A stretch of 64,000 nucleotides of DNA. Origin: Proteobacteria bacterium UBA7415 (GTDB lineage Bacteria; Pseudomonadota; Gammaproteobacteria; Arenicellales; Arenicellaceae). Under the pieces are notes generated by a model. The model had not been told where the DNA came from. It did not search any database and saw nothing but the letters and a program-made list of their open reading frames with translations. Position 1 is the stretch's first letter. The number at the start of each line of letters is the position of its first letter. A program made the position numbers and the translations under genes. The stretch covers positions 132,115 to 196,114 of the forward strand of contig DKML01000016.1 in NCBI GenBank assembly GCA_002470515.1, read 5' to 3'. This document shows positions 44,325 through 52,419 of this stretch, one piece after another.

Positions 44325-44383
44325 ACAACGGCTGATCCATCAGTATGCGTTAAGTAAGTGAGCGGTAGACTTTTAGCGTTAGC

Positions 44384-44845
44384 TTAAAGAGTCCGCATAA
44401 ACACTAGAGCATTTTCGCGCTCGTTGGCCACCGGCGCCCTGTAGTATTGCTTGCGTACAGCCAATAATCCGAATCCCCATTTTTTATACAGAGACTGCGC
44501 TTTGGTGTTGCTTTCTCGCACATCTAAAAAAACGGTTTTCACTCGATCGTTCTGCGCGACAGTAAAAATGTCATTCATCAAAACGTGTGCCCAACCTTGA
44601 CCCTGCTCTGATGGAGTGACCACTACGTTCAATATATGCAATTCATCTTCTATGCGTTGCACAACGCTATAGGCGAGCAAGGCCTGATGTTGCCAAATAC
44701 ATCGACAAATATGGCCTTGATTAAGTGACTCCTCAAACGATATTCGCCCCCAAGGGCTAATATGCGCATTACGTTCAATGGCGACGACCGTTGCTAGATC
44801 ACCGGACCGCATATCTCTAATTAGGTGTTGAGGAGCGGGTTGCAT
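44384..44845 (-). CDS. rimI: ribosomal protein S18-alanine N-acetyltransferase
   Basis: 153 aa GNAT. The acetyl-CoA loop is EQGQGWAHVLMNDIF (QGxGxA form), with VFLDVRESNTKAQSLYKKWG and the C-terminal REKYY-like VRKQYYRAP expected of RimI. It acetylates the N-terminal Ala of S18. Lying just downstream of the HolD-like gene, it mirrors the E. coli holD-rimI pair and supports the assignment of that neighbour. Confidence 0.92.
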   Translation of the reverse strand: MQPAPQHLIRDMRSGDLATVVAIERNAHISPWGRISFEESLNQGHICRCIWQHQALLAYSVVQRIEDELHILNVVVTPSEQGQGWAHVLMNDIFTVAQNDRVKTVFLDVRESNTKAQSLYKKWGFGLLAVRKQYYRAPVANERENALVFMRTL

Positions 44846-44971
44846 TTAGTGTTTGTCCAAAATCTCTATTCGTTTTAAGCGCATGCAAAAACCCCAAAAG
44901 AACATTACCAACTCAGTTCCTTGAATGCGGGCAACTTAGCACACAAAGCTCAAAGCGTTATCACAAGAAGT

Positions 44972-46030
44972 TTATCGAGTTAATAAGAGACCCGCGGCGG
45001 CCTTAAGGTCTTGCCAACTGTCATGCTTTAACTCCGGTTTGGCTAATAACTCTTCCAATGAATGAGTCACGACACACTGAACGGGCAGGAAAGGATGAGG
45101 CCGTGGGGCTTGACGTAAAACGTCCATGCGTGAGTTAGTTTTTAGCACTGCTCGTGCTGCAGATTCGCCGAACACTATACATACCCTTGCTGGCAACAAC
45201 GCAAGCTCAGAGTGAACCCATTCAGCGCAAGGTTCTTCGTTTAACGCGCTGCCCACACACTTAATAGCATTAGTTTGATAGGTGTCCGCTTGATCGATAC
45301 CTACCGCTCTTAAAATCTCGCCAAGCAATCGCTGTGACGACTCACTATGCGCTTTTTGATGTTCAACGTCATGCACAGAGGGTGCCGAAAAAATGATCGC
45401 ACAGATCGCATCTCTTTGGGTTGCTGACGGCAATGAACGTAAACCTCCACTTTCCCCACAATGAGTTCGCTGCTCGTAATCTAACTCTAGTCTGCTCCAC
45501 GTCGGAACATCGTGTGTATCCACCTTGCGCTGAGAATCTAGTTGTAAATTTCTTGACGACGAACTGGCTGGCCCTCCAGCCTGCTTGGGAGCATCATTTA
45601 GCTGAGCTGTCTCGACAGCTTCGTGTGACGCCGGCTCACTTGATTTCGGCCCCTTTGTCATCGGCTGTTGGCTAACTAGGTCAGCGTTGGTAGTGTTTAC
45701 GCTCTTTGATTCCGACGGCTCTCGCGAATTATACTCTATAGGACCATCTACCTGACTCGTCACTTGTTCTTGATGAACGCCTAACTCTTCCCCGAAAGGT
45801 TCAGCACTCGGTTCGATAGCGGACTGAAAGCTAGGTGTTTTGAGTACCTGTTGATCAAAAGCTGATTCGTCTGCAATTGTTGGAGCTTTTTCGACTGCAA
45901 TGCTTACTGGCGCGTGAGCCAATGGCCTGCGCAACCGCCACTGAGTAATCCCTAGGCTTTGCAATACGTTGATGGGCTGTTTAATTTGGCTCATATCAAT
46001 AAGTAAACGGGGTAGCTGATTCATCGCCAT
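44972..46030 (-). CDS. HolD-like protein (Pol III psi) with uracil-DNA-glycosylase-like C-terminal domain
   Basis: 352 aa. Residues about 22-38, VLQSLGITQWRLRRPLA, closely resemble the N-terminus of E. coli HolD (psi), the segment that binds chi. A low-complexity Ser/Glu/Gln-rich linker (about 40-205) follows. The C-terminal 150 residues resemble family-4 UDGs: RLLGEILRAVGIDQADTYQT then NAIKC, ARVCIVFGESAARAVL, and THSLEELLAKPELKHDSWQD. The usual GEAPG motif reads FSAPS and HP is THS, so glycosylase activity is unlikely. The next gene is rimI, as with holD. ATG at 46030 or 45994 may be the start. Confidence 0.7.
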   Translation of the reverse strand: MAMNQLPRLLIDMSQIKQPINVLQSLGITQWRLRRPLAHAPVSIAVEKAPTIADESAFDQQVLKTPSFQSAIEPSAEPFGEELGVHQEQVTSQVDGPIEYNSREPSESKSVNTTNADLVSQQPMTKGPKSSEPASHEAVETAQLNDAPKQAGGPASSSSRNLQLDSQRKVDTHDVPTWSRLELDYEQRTHCGESGGLRSLPSATQRDAICAIIFSAPSVHDVEHQKAHSESSQRLLGEILRAVGIDQADTYQTNAIKCVGSALNEEPCAEWVHSELALLPARVCIVFGESAARAVLKTNSRMDVLRQAPRPHPFLPVQCVVTHSLEELLAKPELKHDSWQDLKAAAGLLLTR

Positions 46031-46068
46031 AACTAACTAGTTCGGCGCATAACGAGGTTTTTAACAAT

Positions 46069-46719
46069 CTAAAACACTAACCAAATAATCGGAGCAAGTA
46101 ACATTAGACCGATGCTGGCTAATAGAGACACTACCACCGCTAGTGCGAAAACGGGATTGGCCAAAAGCGCTATTCCACTCACGGTGTCGAAGACCATCTC
46201 AAGCCCATCGGTTTTGCGTAGCTGTCGCACGCTGCTTAGTAAACTAAAAACGCCTTTAGGTTCTTTAAAAGAGACTTCGCGCATTTGCACAAGCGCCGAG
46301 CCTATAGCGTTATCGTCATCCGTGGCAATTTCTGCCATTTCTTGGGGAGCGTCAACTAACTGCCGAATAACGGTCCAGAAAACAAACCAAACCAGCAAAG
46401 GTAATACGAAAACGCCAATCTTCACGATGTTCCACCAAAGCAATCCATCTGGCGTATACAGTTTAAAACCAATAGCGGCTACCGAGCAAGCAGCTATAAG
46501 CAACACCGTGGTGACCATAAACTCTAACTTGGTCGCCACTACCGCAACTTGCTGTACCCATTCACTTAGCAAGTCCAGCAGGTCTTCATCCTCGGGCGCC
46601 GACACAGCCTGTTGATTAGTTTGGGCCTCCAGTGTATTGATTTGGGGAGCCTGATTATTCTCTGCGGCTTCCTGTTTGTTGCCTTCGGTTTGCAGTTTTT
46701 TAGAAGGTGTCGTTTCCAC
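46069..46719 (-). CDS. membrane protein of unknown function
   Basis: 216 aa. The first 55 residues are polar, rich in Gln, Asn and Glu and probably disordered. Three or four membrane segments follow: FMVTTVLLIAACSVAAIGF, IVKIGVFVLPLLVWFVFWTV, and a C-terminal pair around FALAVVVSLLASIGLMLLAP. No catalytic motif or known family recognised. It sits between the DHH phosphoesterase and HolD-like genes with 11- and 38-bp gaps, so it belongs to the same transcript. Confidence 0.75.
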   Translation of the reverse strand: METTPSKKLQTEGNKQEAAENNQAPQINTLEAQTNQQAVSAPEDEDLLDLLSEWVQQVAVVATKLEFMVTTVLLIAACSVAAIGFKLYTPDGLLWWNIVKIGVFVLPLLVWFVFWTVIRQLVDAPQEMAEIATDDDNAIGSALVQMREVSFKEPKGVFSLLSSVRQLRKTDGLEMVFDTVSGIALLANPVFALAVVVSLLASIGLMLLAPIIWLVF

Positions 46720-46730
46720 GCCTTAGGGTC

Positions 46731-47696
46731 TCACGCGTAGTACGATGACAGCACGTCGATAAAGTGTGCTAATTGTTGCTTAGGTAACTCGTTGATACCC
46801 GCTGCCGCTGCGCGACCGCCGCCACTTGCAAACTGCCGACACACTTCGTCAGCACCCTGTTTATTATTCAGCGGCGCACGAACACTAATCAGATAATGAT
46901 CTGCATCTTTTTCGGTTACCACAGCATGGGCACGGTCTGGCGCTCGGTTAGCGAGTTCATTTCCGAACACGCCACTGACGCGTCGCGCCCATGTTGTATC
47001 CGGAAGAATGTAGACGGCCGCTGAATCACTAATCGACTCTGCAGGCGTTTCAACCGCTTGACGCATATCAGCATGGTAACCCGCCTCTAGAATCTTATAC
47101 GTTCGCTCATCTTCACGCATAAATTCATCGGGACTCTTATACAAAGACGTTCGCCGAAAAAGATCTGCTGGGTCAAAAAACAAGTCGTCTATACTGGCGC
47201 CGTATCCGTTGTAATTTAGATATACACCAAGCTTCTGTAACACTTTAAGATGCGCTGGAGTGAGTTCCGACTTCTTTGCAAGTTCTATCGCACTCTTTGC
47301 CAAATTATCGCCATAGGTGCCAACCACAGCCCACCTTAAATAGGCGCTGTTTAGATGCTGGTTAATGAGCAAGCTAGTACAAACGTTAGGCGCAATATTA
47401 ACTAAGCTAACGAGATTTGGGTGATTAGGAAGATCACCTGTGTAGTGATGGTCACAATAAAAAACGTGAGCTCCCTGACCAAGAATAGTCAATAGCTCCT
47501 GCTTATTCTTATCCATCGAGACATCTAACACTGTAACGACATCGCCAGATTCAACGCGATCGACGATCTTAGATAAAAGGTTAATGTCTCTCTTAACCCC
47601 TGTCACGAGCACGCTATCAACCTTGTGATTGAGACGCAATTGAGTTAAGGCGCAGATGCCATCGGCATCGCCATTAAAACAGTCAAAATAGGTCAT
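46731..47696 (-). CDS. DHH-family phosphoesterase
   Basis: 321 aa. Motif I is YFDCFNGDADGICALTQL, motif II VLDVSMDKN, the DHH motif is FYCDHHYTGDLP (about residue 84), and motif IV is VVGTYGDN. The DHHA1 region reads SGGGRAAAAGI where GGGHxxAAG is usual, so the glycine loop has Arg in place of His. The substrate could be an oligonucleotide or a cyclic-dinucleotide product. It overlaps the ArsC/Spx-like gene by 4 bp (ATGA). Confidence 0.85.
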   Translation of the reverse strand: MTYFDCFNGDADGICALTQLRLNHKVDSVLVTGVKRDINLLSKIVDRVESGDVVTVLDVSMDKNKQELLTILGQGAHVFYCDHHYTGDLPNHPNLVSLVNIAPNVCTSLLINQHLNSAYLRWAVVGTYGDNLAKSAIELAKKSELTPAHLKVLQKLGVYLNYNGYGASIDDLFFDPADLFRRTSLYKSPDEFMREDERTYKILEAGYHADMRQAVETPAESISDSAAVYILPDTTWARRVSGVFGNELANRAPDRAHAVVTEKDADHYLISVRAPLNNKQGADEVCRQFASGGGRAAAAGINELPKQQLAHFIDVLSSYYA

Positions 47697-48064
47697 ACTA
47701 ACAACTCACTCCATTCCTCGGGTTTAAACCCTACTGCACCCTTCACTTGACTATTGCCCCCAAGTAGCAAGAAAGGTCGTTTTATTAGCATACCGTTGTT
47801 GACGAGTAACTCAATGGCTTGCTGTGTAGAAAGTGCCGGCAAACGATCTTTAATAGCCAACTCGCGATACTGTATCCCTGACGTATTAAACAGCTTTTTA
47901 ATATTACCGTTATAAATTGCAAGCATCTGTTCGAGTTCCTGCGCACTAGGCGTTTGCTCAACGATGTTAATCAATTGTGCGTCTGCGCCTCGTTCGCGCA
48001 AGAATTTAATAGCCTGTTTGCAAGTACTGCATTTCGGATAATGGTAGAGTTTCATGGGCTTCAA
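47693..48064 (-). CDS. ArsC/Spx-family thiol protein (arsenate reductase-like)
   Basis: 123 aa. YHYPKCSTCKQAIKFLRERG has a CxxC at the N-terminus as in Spx, and GIQYRELAIKDRLPALS and KRPFLLLGGNSQVKGAVGFK (with the RP motif) are family hallmarks. It resembles YffB/YusI-type proteins; true arsenate reduction is not implied, and no ars genes are near. It heads the minus-strand run that ends in rimI, overlapping the DHH gene. Confidence 0.87.
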   Translation of the reverse strand: MKPMKLYHYPKCSTCKQAIKFLRERGADAQLINIVEQTPSAQELEQMLAIYNGNIKKLFNTSGIQYRELAIKDRLPALSTQQAIELLVNNGMLIKRPFLLLGGNSQVKGAVGFKPEEWSELLV

Positions 48065-48232
48065 TTGAAATTATTAATAGGCTGAGATAACCCGAGCGAT
48101 GTGTTCGCCTCACACAACGTCTGATTATAAACCCGCTAGGGAAATTTGGCATCTGTAACGTTACATGATTACATGAATACCGAATAAATGATCTTGCCTG
48201 ACTAATATTAAAGACAACGATTTTAAAACGCA

Positions 48233-48258
48233 AAAACGCCTTCAATCGAAGGCGTTTT
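48233..48258 (-). terminator. terminator after sat
   Basis: AAAACGCCTTC and GAAGGCGTTTT (11 bp) with loop AATC. It lies downstream of the sulfate adenylyltransferase gene on the minus strand and upstream of the ArsC/Spx-like gene, separating the two units. Confidence 0.85.
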
Positions 48259-48343
48259 GCTAATAGTAGTCCGGTTAACGCTCGACTTAAGAAGTAAGTA
48301 CGTAGATACCTCCTAAGCTGTTCGAGAACGAGCCCCGGGTGGA

Positions 48344-49552
48344 CTAACTATCTAGGCCTTGATAGTAGTCCATTAGGATTTGAGCCACTTCTGGACGTGA
48401 AAACTCAGGTGGTGGTGCAATACCATTACCCAACAACTCACGGACCTTAGTGCCCGAAAGCAATACGAAGTCTTCGGGTGAGTGGTCTGGTGCATCACGC
48501 ATCATCACTACCTTATCCAACTTTTTAGAGTACGCAGTATGATCTGCATTGTATATCTTGATCTCTAATGCGTCCGCAGGGACTTGCTCAGTGAAAATGG
48601 TCTGAGCGTCGAAAGCGCCATAATAGTCGCCAACCCCCGCATGGTCACGGCCAACGATAAGGTGTGTCGCACCCATATTTTGTCTAAATAGTGCGTGCAA
48701 TACCGCTTCGCGCGGTCCTGCGTACAACATATCGAAACCGTAACCGGTAACCATTACAGAATTGCTAGGGAAGTAATGTTTAACCATAGTACGAATAGAT
48801 GCGTCTCGAACATCAGCTGGAATGTCACCCGCTTTCAATTTGCCTAATAGCATGTGCACTACACAACCCGTGCTGCCTGGCTCGCCAGTTTCTGCGTCGA
48901 TATCGTTCATTGCCATGCGGCATAGTTCTTCGTGTGCGCGGTGCATAGGATTACGTGTTTGGAACGCAACCACGTTTGACCAACCGCGCTCTGAGATTTC
49001 ATCTCGTATTTCTACCGCGGTTCTAAATGTATCGCCGAACTCTCCAGCGAAGTAACTAAAGTTTAAAACCTGGATAGGCCCTGCAACCACATATTTACCT
49101 TGCGACAAAAAGGCACCAACACCCGGATGATTGGTGTCGGTGGTTCCGAATACTTGCTGCGCTATCAATTGGACTTCGTCATCAGTAAGAGTGTCAATCG
49201 CTGTTACCGTTTGCACAGCAATCACCGGATTGCCCGCGACATTGGGATCGGTTAAAGCAATTTTTTGACCTATTTCAAAATCAACACTTGGCAATAAGTT
49301 CAATACAGGGACAGGAAAGAAAGTTCCATCCGTTGTGTGCATTGAAGTTGCAACTTCCAAGGCATCCGCCTTAGTCATGTAACCGGATAGCGGAGTAAAG
49401 TAACCACCACCCATCATTACAGCATTGGCCGCCGTAGCAGAACTCACCAGCACATTGGTCAAAGCTGCACTTTCTTCAAGCACTCTGGCGCGTTCGCCAG
49501 AATCAGAAAGATACAAAGGTAGTAGTGCGTCGGCACCATGGGGTTTAATCAC
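48344..49552 (-). CDS. sat: sulfate adenylyltransferase (ATP sulfurylase, Sat type)
   Basis: 402 aa, homo-oligomeric type, not CysD/CysN. FQTRNPMHRAHEELCRMAM holds the QxRNPxHxxH motif, and LIVGRDHAGVGDYYG is the second signature. I accept a GTG start at 49552, with AGGAG 9 bases upstream. It makes APS from ATP and sulfate, or the reverse in sulfur oxidisers. The APS kinase gene precedes it in the same direction, 106 bp apart, so PAPS formation is the simplest role. No AprAB is encoded in the window. Confidence 0.96.
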   Translation of the reverse strand: MIKPHGADALLPLYLSDSGERARVLEESAALTNVLVSSATAANAVMMGGGYFTPLSGYMTKADALEVATSMHTTDGTFFPVPVLNLLPSVDFEIGQKIALTDPNVAGNPVIAVQTVTAIDTLTDDEVQLIAQQVFGTTDTNHPGVGAFLSQGKYVVAGPIQVLNFSYFAGEFGDTFRTAVEIRDEISERGWSNVVAFQTRNPMHRAHEELCRMAMNDIDAETGEPGSTGCVVHMLLGKLKAGDIPADVRDASIRTMVKHYFPSNSVMVTGYGFDMLYAGPREAVLHALFRQNMGATHLIVGRDHAGVGDYYGAFDAQTIFTEQVPADALEIKIYNADHTAYSKKLDKVVMMRDAPDHSPEDFVLLSGTKVRELLGNGIAPPPEFSRPEVAQILMDYYQGLDS

Positions 49553-49658
49553 AACAAGCTCCTGAAAATTGTAGGGTTAACGTTTAGTTAAATATGTTTT
49601 TAAATAGCGCGTACTCACTCAGCTACAGCGCTATTGCTGCTTCTATTGCTTACCGGTT

Positions 49659-50282
49659 CTAGCGATAAAGAATTAGGTAACGGTGCTCTTGAAGATAGTT
49701 AAGAATGATCTCAACTTCGTCTTCCAAGGTCATTTCGTCTGTGTGCAGGACAATCTCGGGATCGATTGGTGCTTCATATGGGTCATCAATACCAGTGAAG
49801 TTTTTAATCTCGCCTGCTCGTGCTTTTTTATAAAGGCCTTTTGGGTCACGTTCTTCGGCACACGCTAGTGCGCAGTCAACATGGACCTCAATAAAGTTAT
49901 ATCCGCTGTCTTCATGCAATTGGCGCACAGTATCTCGGTCAGCACGGTATGGGCTAATAAAACTGTTAAGCGTGATTATGCCGGTATCGCAATAGAGCTT
50001 TGATATCTCGCCAATACGCCGAATGTTCTCAGTACGATCTTCTTGAGAAAACCCGAGGTTTTTGTTGATGCCTAACCGGATGTTGTCGCCATCGAGTCGA
50101 TAGCTCAACTTACCAAGCTTGTGCAACGCTTTTTCTACGGCTACCGCAATAGTACTCTTGCCACTGCCTGACAAACCAGTGAACCACAATGTGGCGCCAC
50201 GCTGGCCAAGACGATTAAAACGATCTGCACGAGTTACTTCACCATCATGCCAAACTACGTTATTTGCTACTTGCTGTGTCAT
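49659..50282 (-). CDS. cysC: adenylylsulfate (APS) kinase
   Basis: 207 aa. P-loop [20 protein letters not shown], then [20 protein letters not shown], and [20 protein letters not shown] are diagnostic CysC sequences. It phosphorylates APS to PAPS, completing activation of sulfate with Sat encoded downstream. It is the first gene of a two-gene unit; three degenerate tandem repeats lie 33 bp upstream of its start. Confidence 0.96.
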   Translation of the reverse strand: MTQQVANNVVWHDGEVTRADRFNRLGQRGATLWFTGLSGSGKSTIAVAVEKALHKLGKLSYRLDGDNIRLGINKNLGFSQEDRTENIRRIGEISKLYCDTGIITLNSFISPYRADRDTVRQLHEDSGYNFIEVHVDCALACAEERDPKGLYKKARAGEIKNFTGIDDPYEAPIDPEIVLHTDEMTLEDEVEIILNYLQEHRYLILYR

Positions 50283-50314
50283 TGCTAATTACCTTTTTAA
50301 AAATTAATTTTGCT

Positions 50315-50381
50315 TGTCTGTTAGTTATTCAATTACTGGTCTGTTAGTTATTCAATTACAGCCTGTTATTTGTTCAATTAC
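50315..50381. repeat. three imperfect 22-23-bp tandem units upstream of cysC
   Basis: Units at 50315-50336, 50337-50359 and 50360-50381 share CTGTTAGTTATTCAATTAC, with the third more divergent (CTGTTATTTGTTCAATTAC). They lie between cysC and the TetR gene stop. Slippage repeats or regulator sites; no further evidence. Confidence 0.7.
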
Positions 50382-50407
50382 TGTTCTAAGGCTCATTTAA
50401 AAAAGTC

Positions 50408-51073
50408 CTAATATTCGGTTCCAATTTGCTGTGCAGAAAGTACACCGCGTAAAATAAGATTAGCGCACGATTCGGTCGTATCGAACAAATCAATACTCTC
50501 GTCCCGAATCAAATTACCCCCCCACGCGTTACACAAACCAATTATCGAATACGCCGTAAAGTGCAAATCAATATCGGCGCGTAAAACACCTTGCTCTACG
50601 CCCTCGCCTAAGGTCGTTTCTAACAACTGACGGTAGGCTGTTCCTAACTCTTTAAGACGACCACGCTTATCTTTAGATAAATACAATCGCTGGTCGTTAT
50701 GTACTTTCAGTGCATTGCTCTTCTGGCGGTAACGGCTCAAATGCGAAGACACAATCGAGTACATCTTGGCTTCAAAAGGTTGAGAGCGAGAGAATATTTT
50801 TTGCATCTGCGCAACATAATTCTCAAAACCGTACTCGCACACCTGACGAAGCGCTTCTTCTTTGGAACTAAAGTAGTAATACAAACTACCCTGCTTTATG
50901 CCTAACTCACTGGCAATGTCTTCGGTAGTCGCACCATGAAAACCCTTATTCGCAAAAACAATTGCAGCCGCTTCAATTGCCAACACCTTCTTTTTGGCAT
51001 AACGCGTTTCACCCACTACAGAAGAATGGGCGGCGTTACTCTCAATCGAATGCTGTTGGGGTGACTGCGACAT
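50408..51073 (-). CDS. TetR/AcrR-family transcriptional regulator
   Basis: About 221 aa from the ATG at 51073, which lies 26 bp from a perfect palindrome; an upstream codon at 51097 would start inside the promoter. HTH at about 45-90: FANKGFHGATTEDIASELGI, then KQGSLYYYFSSKEEAL. The C-terminal half resembles TetR_C domains of acyl-CoA or stress-type regulators. The gene runs towards cysC, but the repeat array and an own promoter suggest a separate unit. Ligand and targets unknown. Confidence 0.9.
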   Translation of the reverse strand: MSQSPQQHSIESNAAHSSVVGETRYAKKKVLAIEAAAIVFANKGFHGATTEDIASELGIKQGSLYYYFSSKEEALRQVCEYGFENYVAQMQKIFSRSQPFEAKMYSIVSSHLSRYRQKSNALKVHNDQRLYLSKDKRGRLKELGTAYRQLLETTLGEGVEQGVLRADIDLHFTAYSIIGLCNAWGGNLIRDESIDLFDTTESCANLILRGVLSAQQIGTEY

Positions 51074-51098
51074 GCGCGCATTATAGACAAAAAACAAT

Positions 51099-51124
51099 AT
51101 TTTTCTATAGATCTATAGAAAAAT
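51099..51124. promoter_or_regulatory. perfect 26-bp palindrome at the TetR promoter
   Basis: The left half is ATTTTTCTATAGA and the right half is its exact complement, TCTATAGAAAAAT. It lies 26 bp upstream of the TetR start codon. A related TTTCTATATA occurs at 51163-51172. This is the expected form of an autoregulatory TetR operator, though A/T-rich palindromes can also arise as cruciform or terminator sequences. Confidence 0.7.
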
Positions 51125-51408
51125 TGTTGAAAATTTTATTTATCTTTATAAAACAATAGCTTATTTCTATATATCAATTGTTATTGGCTTGCAAGACATG
51201 GTTTTTACGTCATAGAAATGGATGGATTGATGGAAGAGAGCCTACAAACATAAGGGCATCGTAACTTTTACGTGGCAAAGGGTGCTCAGCTTTTAAGGCA
51301 AAGGAGCAGCAAAAGCTAAGACTCAATCCAGTTCCATTGGATCAAGCCTTGAGTATTATTGAAATGCTTAGTAGCTAGTTATTGAAAGGCCTAGCGGCTA
51401 AACAGCCA
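51125..51408. other. intergenic region upstream of TetR and downstream of tal
   Basis: 284 bp of A/T-rich sequence with TetR promoter elements at the left. ATCCA and TGGAT with a 7-nt loop at about 51327-51343 make a weak hairpin 70 bp past the tal stop codon. No gene seen. Confidence 0.4.
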
Positions 51409-52347
51409 TTAGATGCGTGCAGAAATGAGCTCTTCGAGCTTAACTTGATCAGCCGCAAACGCTCTAATGCCTTGCGCAAGTTTTTCGGTCGCCATGGCGT
51501 CTTCGTTCTGCATCCAGCGAAACGCAGATTCATTTAGATCCAGCTTAGTCTGCGCTTCACTAGTTTGATCTGGATGTAACTGCCTCTCAAGAGCACCCTC
51601 ATCCCCGCGCAACTCTTCTAAATAATTCGGGCCGATCGTTAAGTAATCGCAACCCGCAAGCGCCTCAATCTCTTGCATATTTCGAAAGCTTGCGCCCATT
51701 ACGATGGTCGAATAACCATGCTGTTTATAGTAGTTGTAGATCTTAGTTACCGACACAACGCCGGGATCTTCTAACGGTGCGTATTCTTGTTGGCCGCCAT
51801 TCGCTTTGTGCCAATCCAATATACGACCTACAAACGGTGAGATCAAAAACACACCTGCTTGAGCACACGCAACAGCTTGAGCAAAGCTAAATAGCAGTGT
51901 TAAGTTACAGTTGATACCTTCTGACTGTAATTGCTCAGCCGCGCGAATGCCTTCCCATGTCGAAGCAATCTTAATAAGGATTCGTTCCTTGGCAACGCCC
52001 CGTTCAGCATATAGGGCTATCAATTTACGTGCTTTTTCGATAGTTGCTTGAGTGTCAAACGACAAACGCGCATCGACCTCTGTAGACACTCGCCCAGGAA
52101 TGATCTTTAAGATTTCACAACCAACATCGACACCAAAATTATCAACGGCTTGCGACAGATCACCCTTGGACGCGTCAATTGCTCGCTGGACTAATTCTTG
52201 AAACGAGTCATCTTGCGCAACTTTCAATAACAATGATGGATTGGTCGTTGCGTCTTGTGGCTTATATTCGGCGATCGCATTAATGTCACCTGTATCGGCC
52301 ACAACCACTGTCATTTCGCTCAATTGTTGAAGTTTGTTCATCGTCAT
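51409..52347 (-). CDS. tal: transaldolase
   Basis: 312 aa, the classical TalB-type length. [24 protein letters not shown] and the Schiff-base Lys in [18 protein letters not shown] are visible, and [20 protein letters not shown] is the second signature. It transfers dihydroxyacetone units in the non-oxidative pentose phosphate pathway. Single gene, 72 bp upstream of which parC ends. Confidence 0.97.
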   Translation of the reverse strand: MTMNKLQQLSEMTVVVADTGDINAIAEYKPQDATTNPSLLLKVAQDDSFQELVQRAIDASKGDLSQAVDNFGVDVGCEILKIIPGRVSTEVDARLSFDTQATIEKARKLIALYAERGVAKERILIKIASTWEGIRAAEQLQSEGINCNLTLLFSFAQAVACAQAGVFLISPFVGRILDWHKANGGQQEYAPLEDPGVVSVTKIYNYYKQHGYSTIVMGASFRNMQEIEALAGCDYLTIGPNYLEELRGDEGALERQLHPDQTSEAQTKLDLNESAFRWMQNEDAMATEKLAQGIRAFAADQVKLEELISARI

Positions 52348-52419
52348 TTCCTTTATTTAGCTAAGCCTATAAATTCTATTAAATTGTTATCCTAGTTAAT
52401 GGTCGTTGAGCTAATAGTA

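Noticed and set aside
47693..48064. Arsenate resistance gene
   Set aside because: CxxC Spx/YffB-like protein in a housekeeping-type run, with no arsR, arsB or acr3 nearby.
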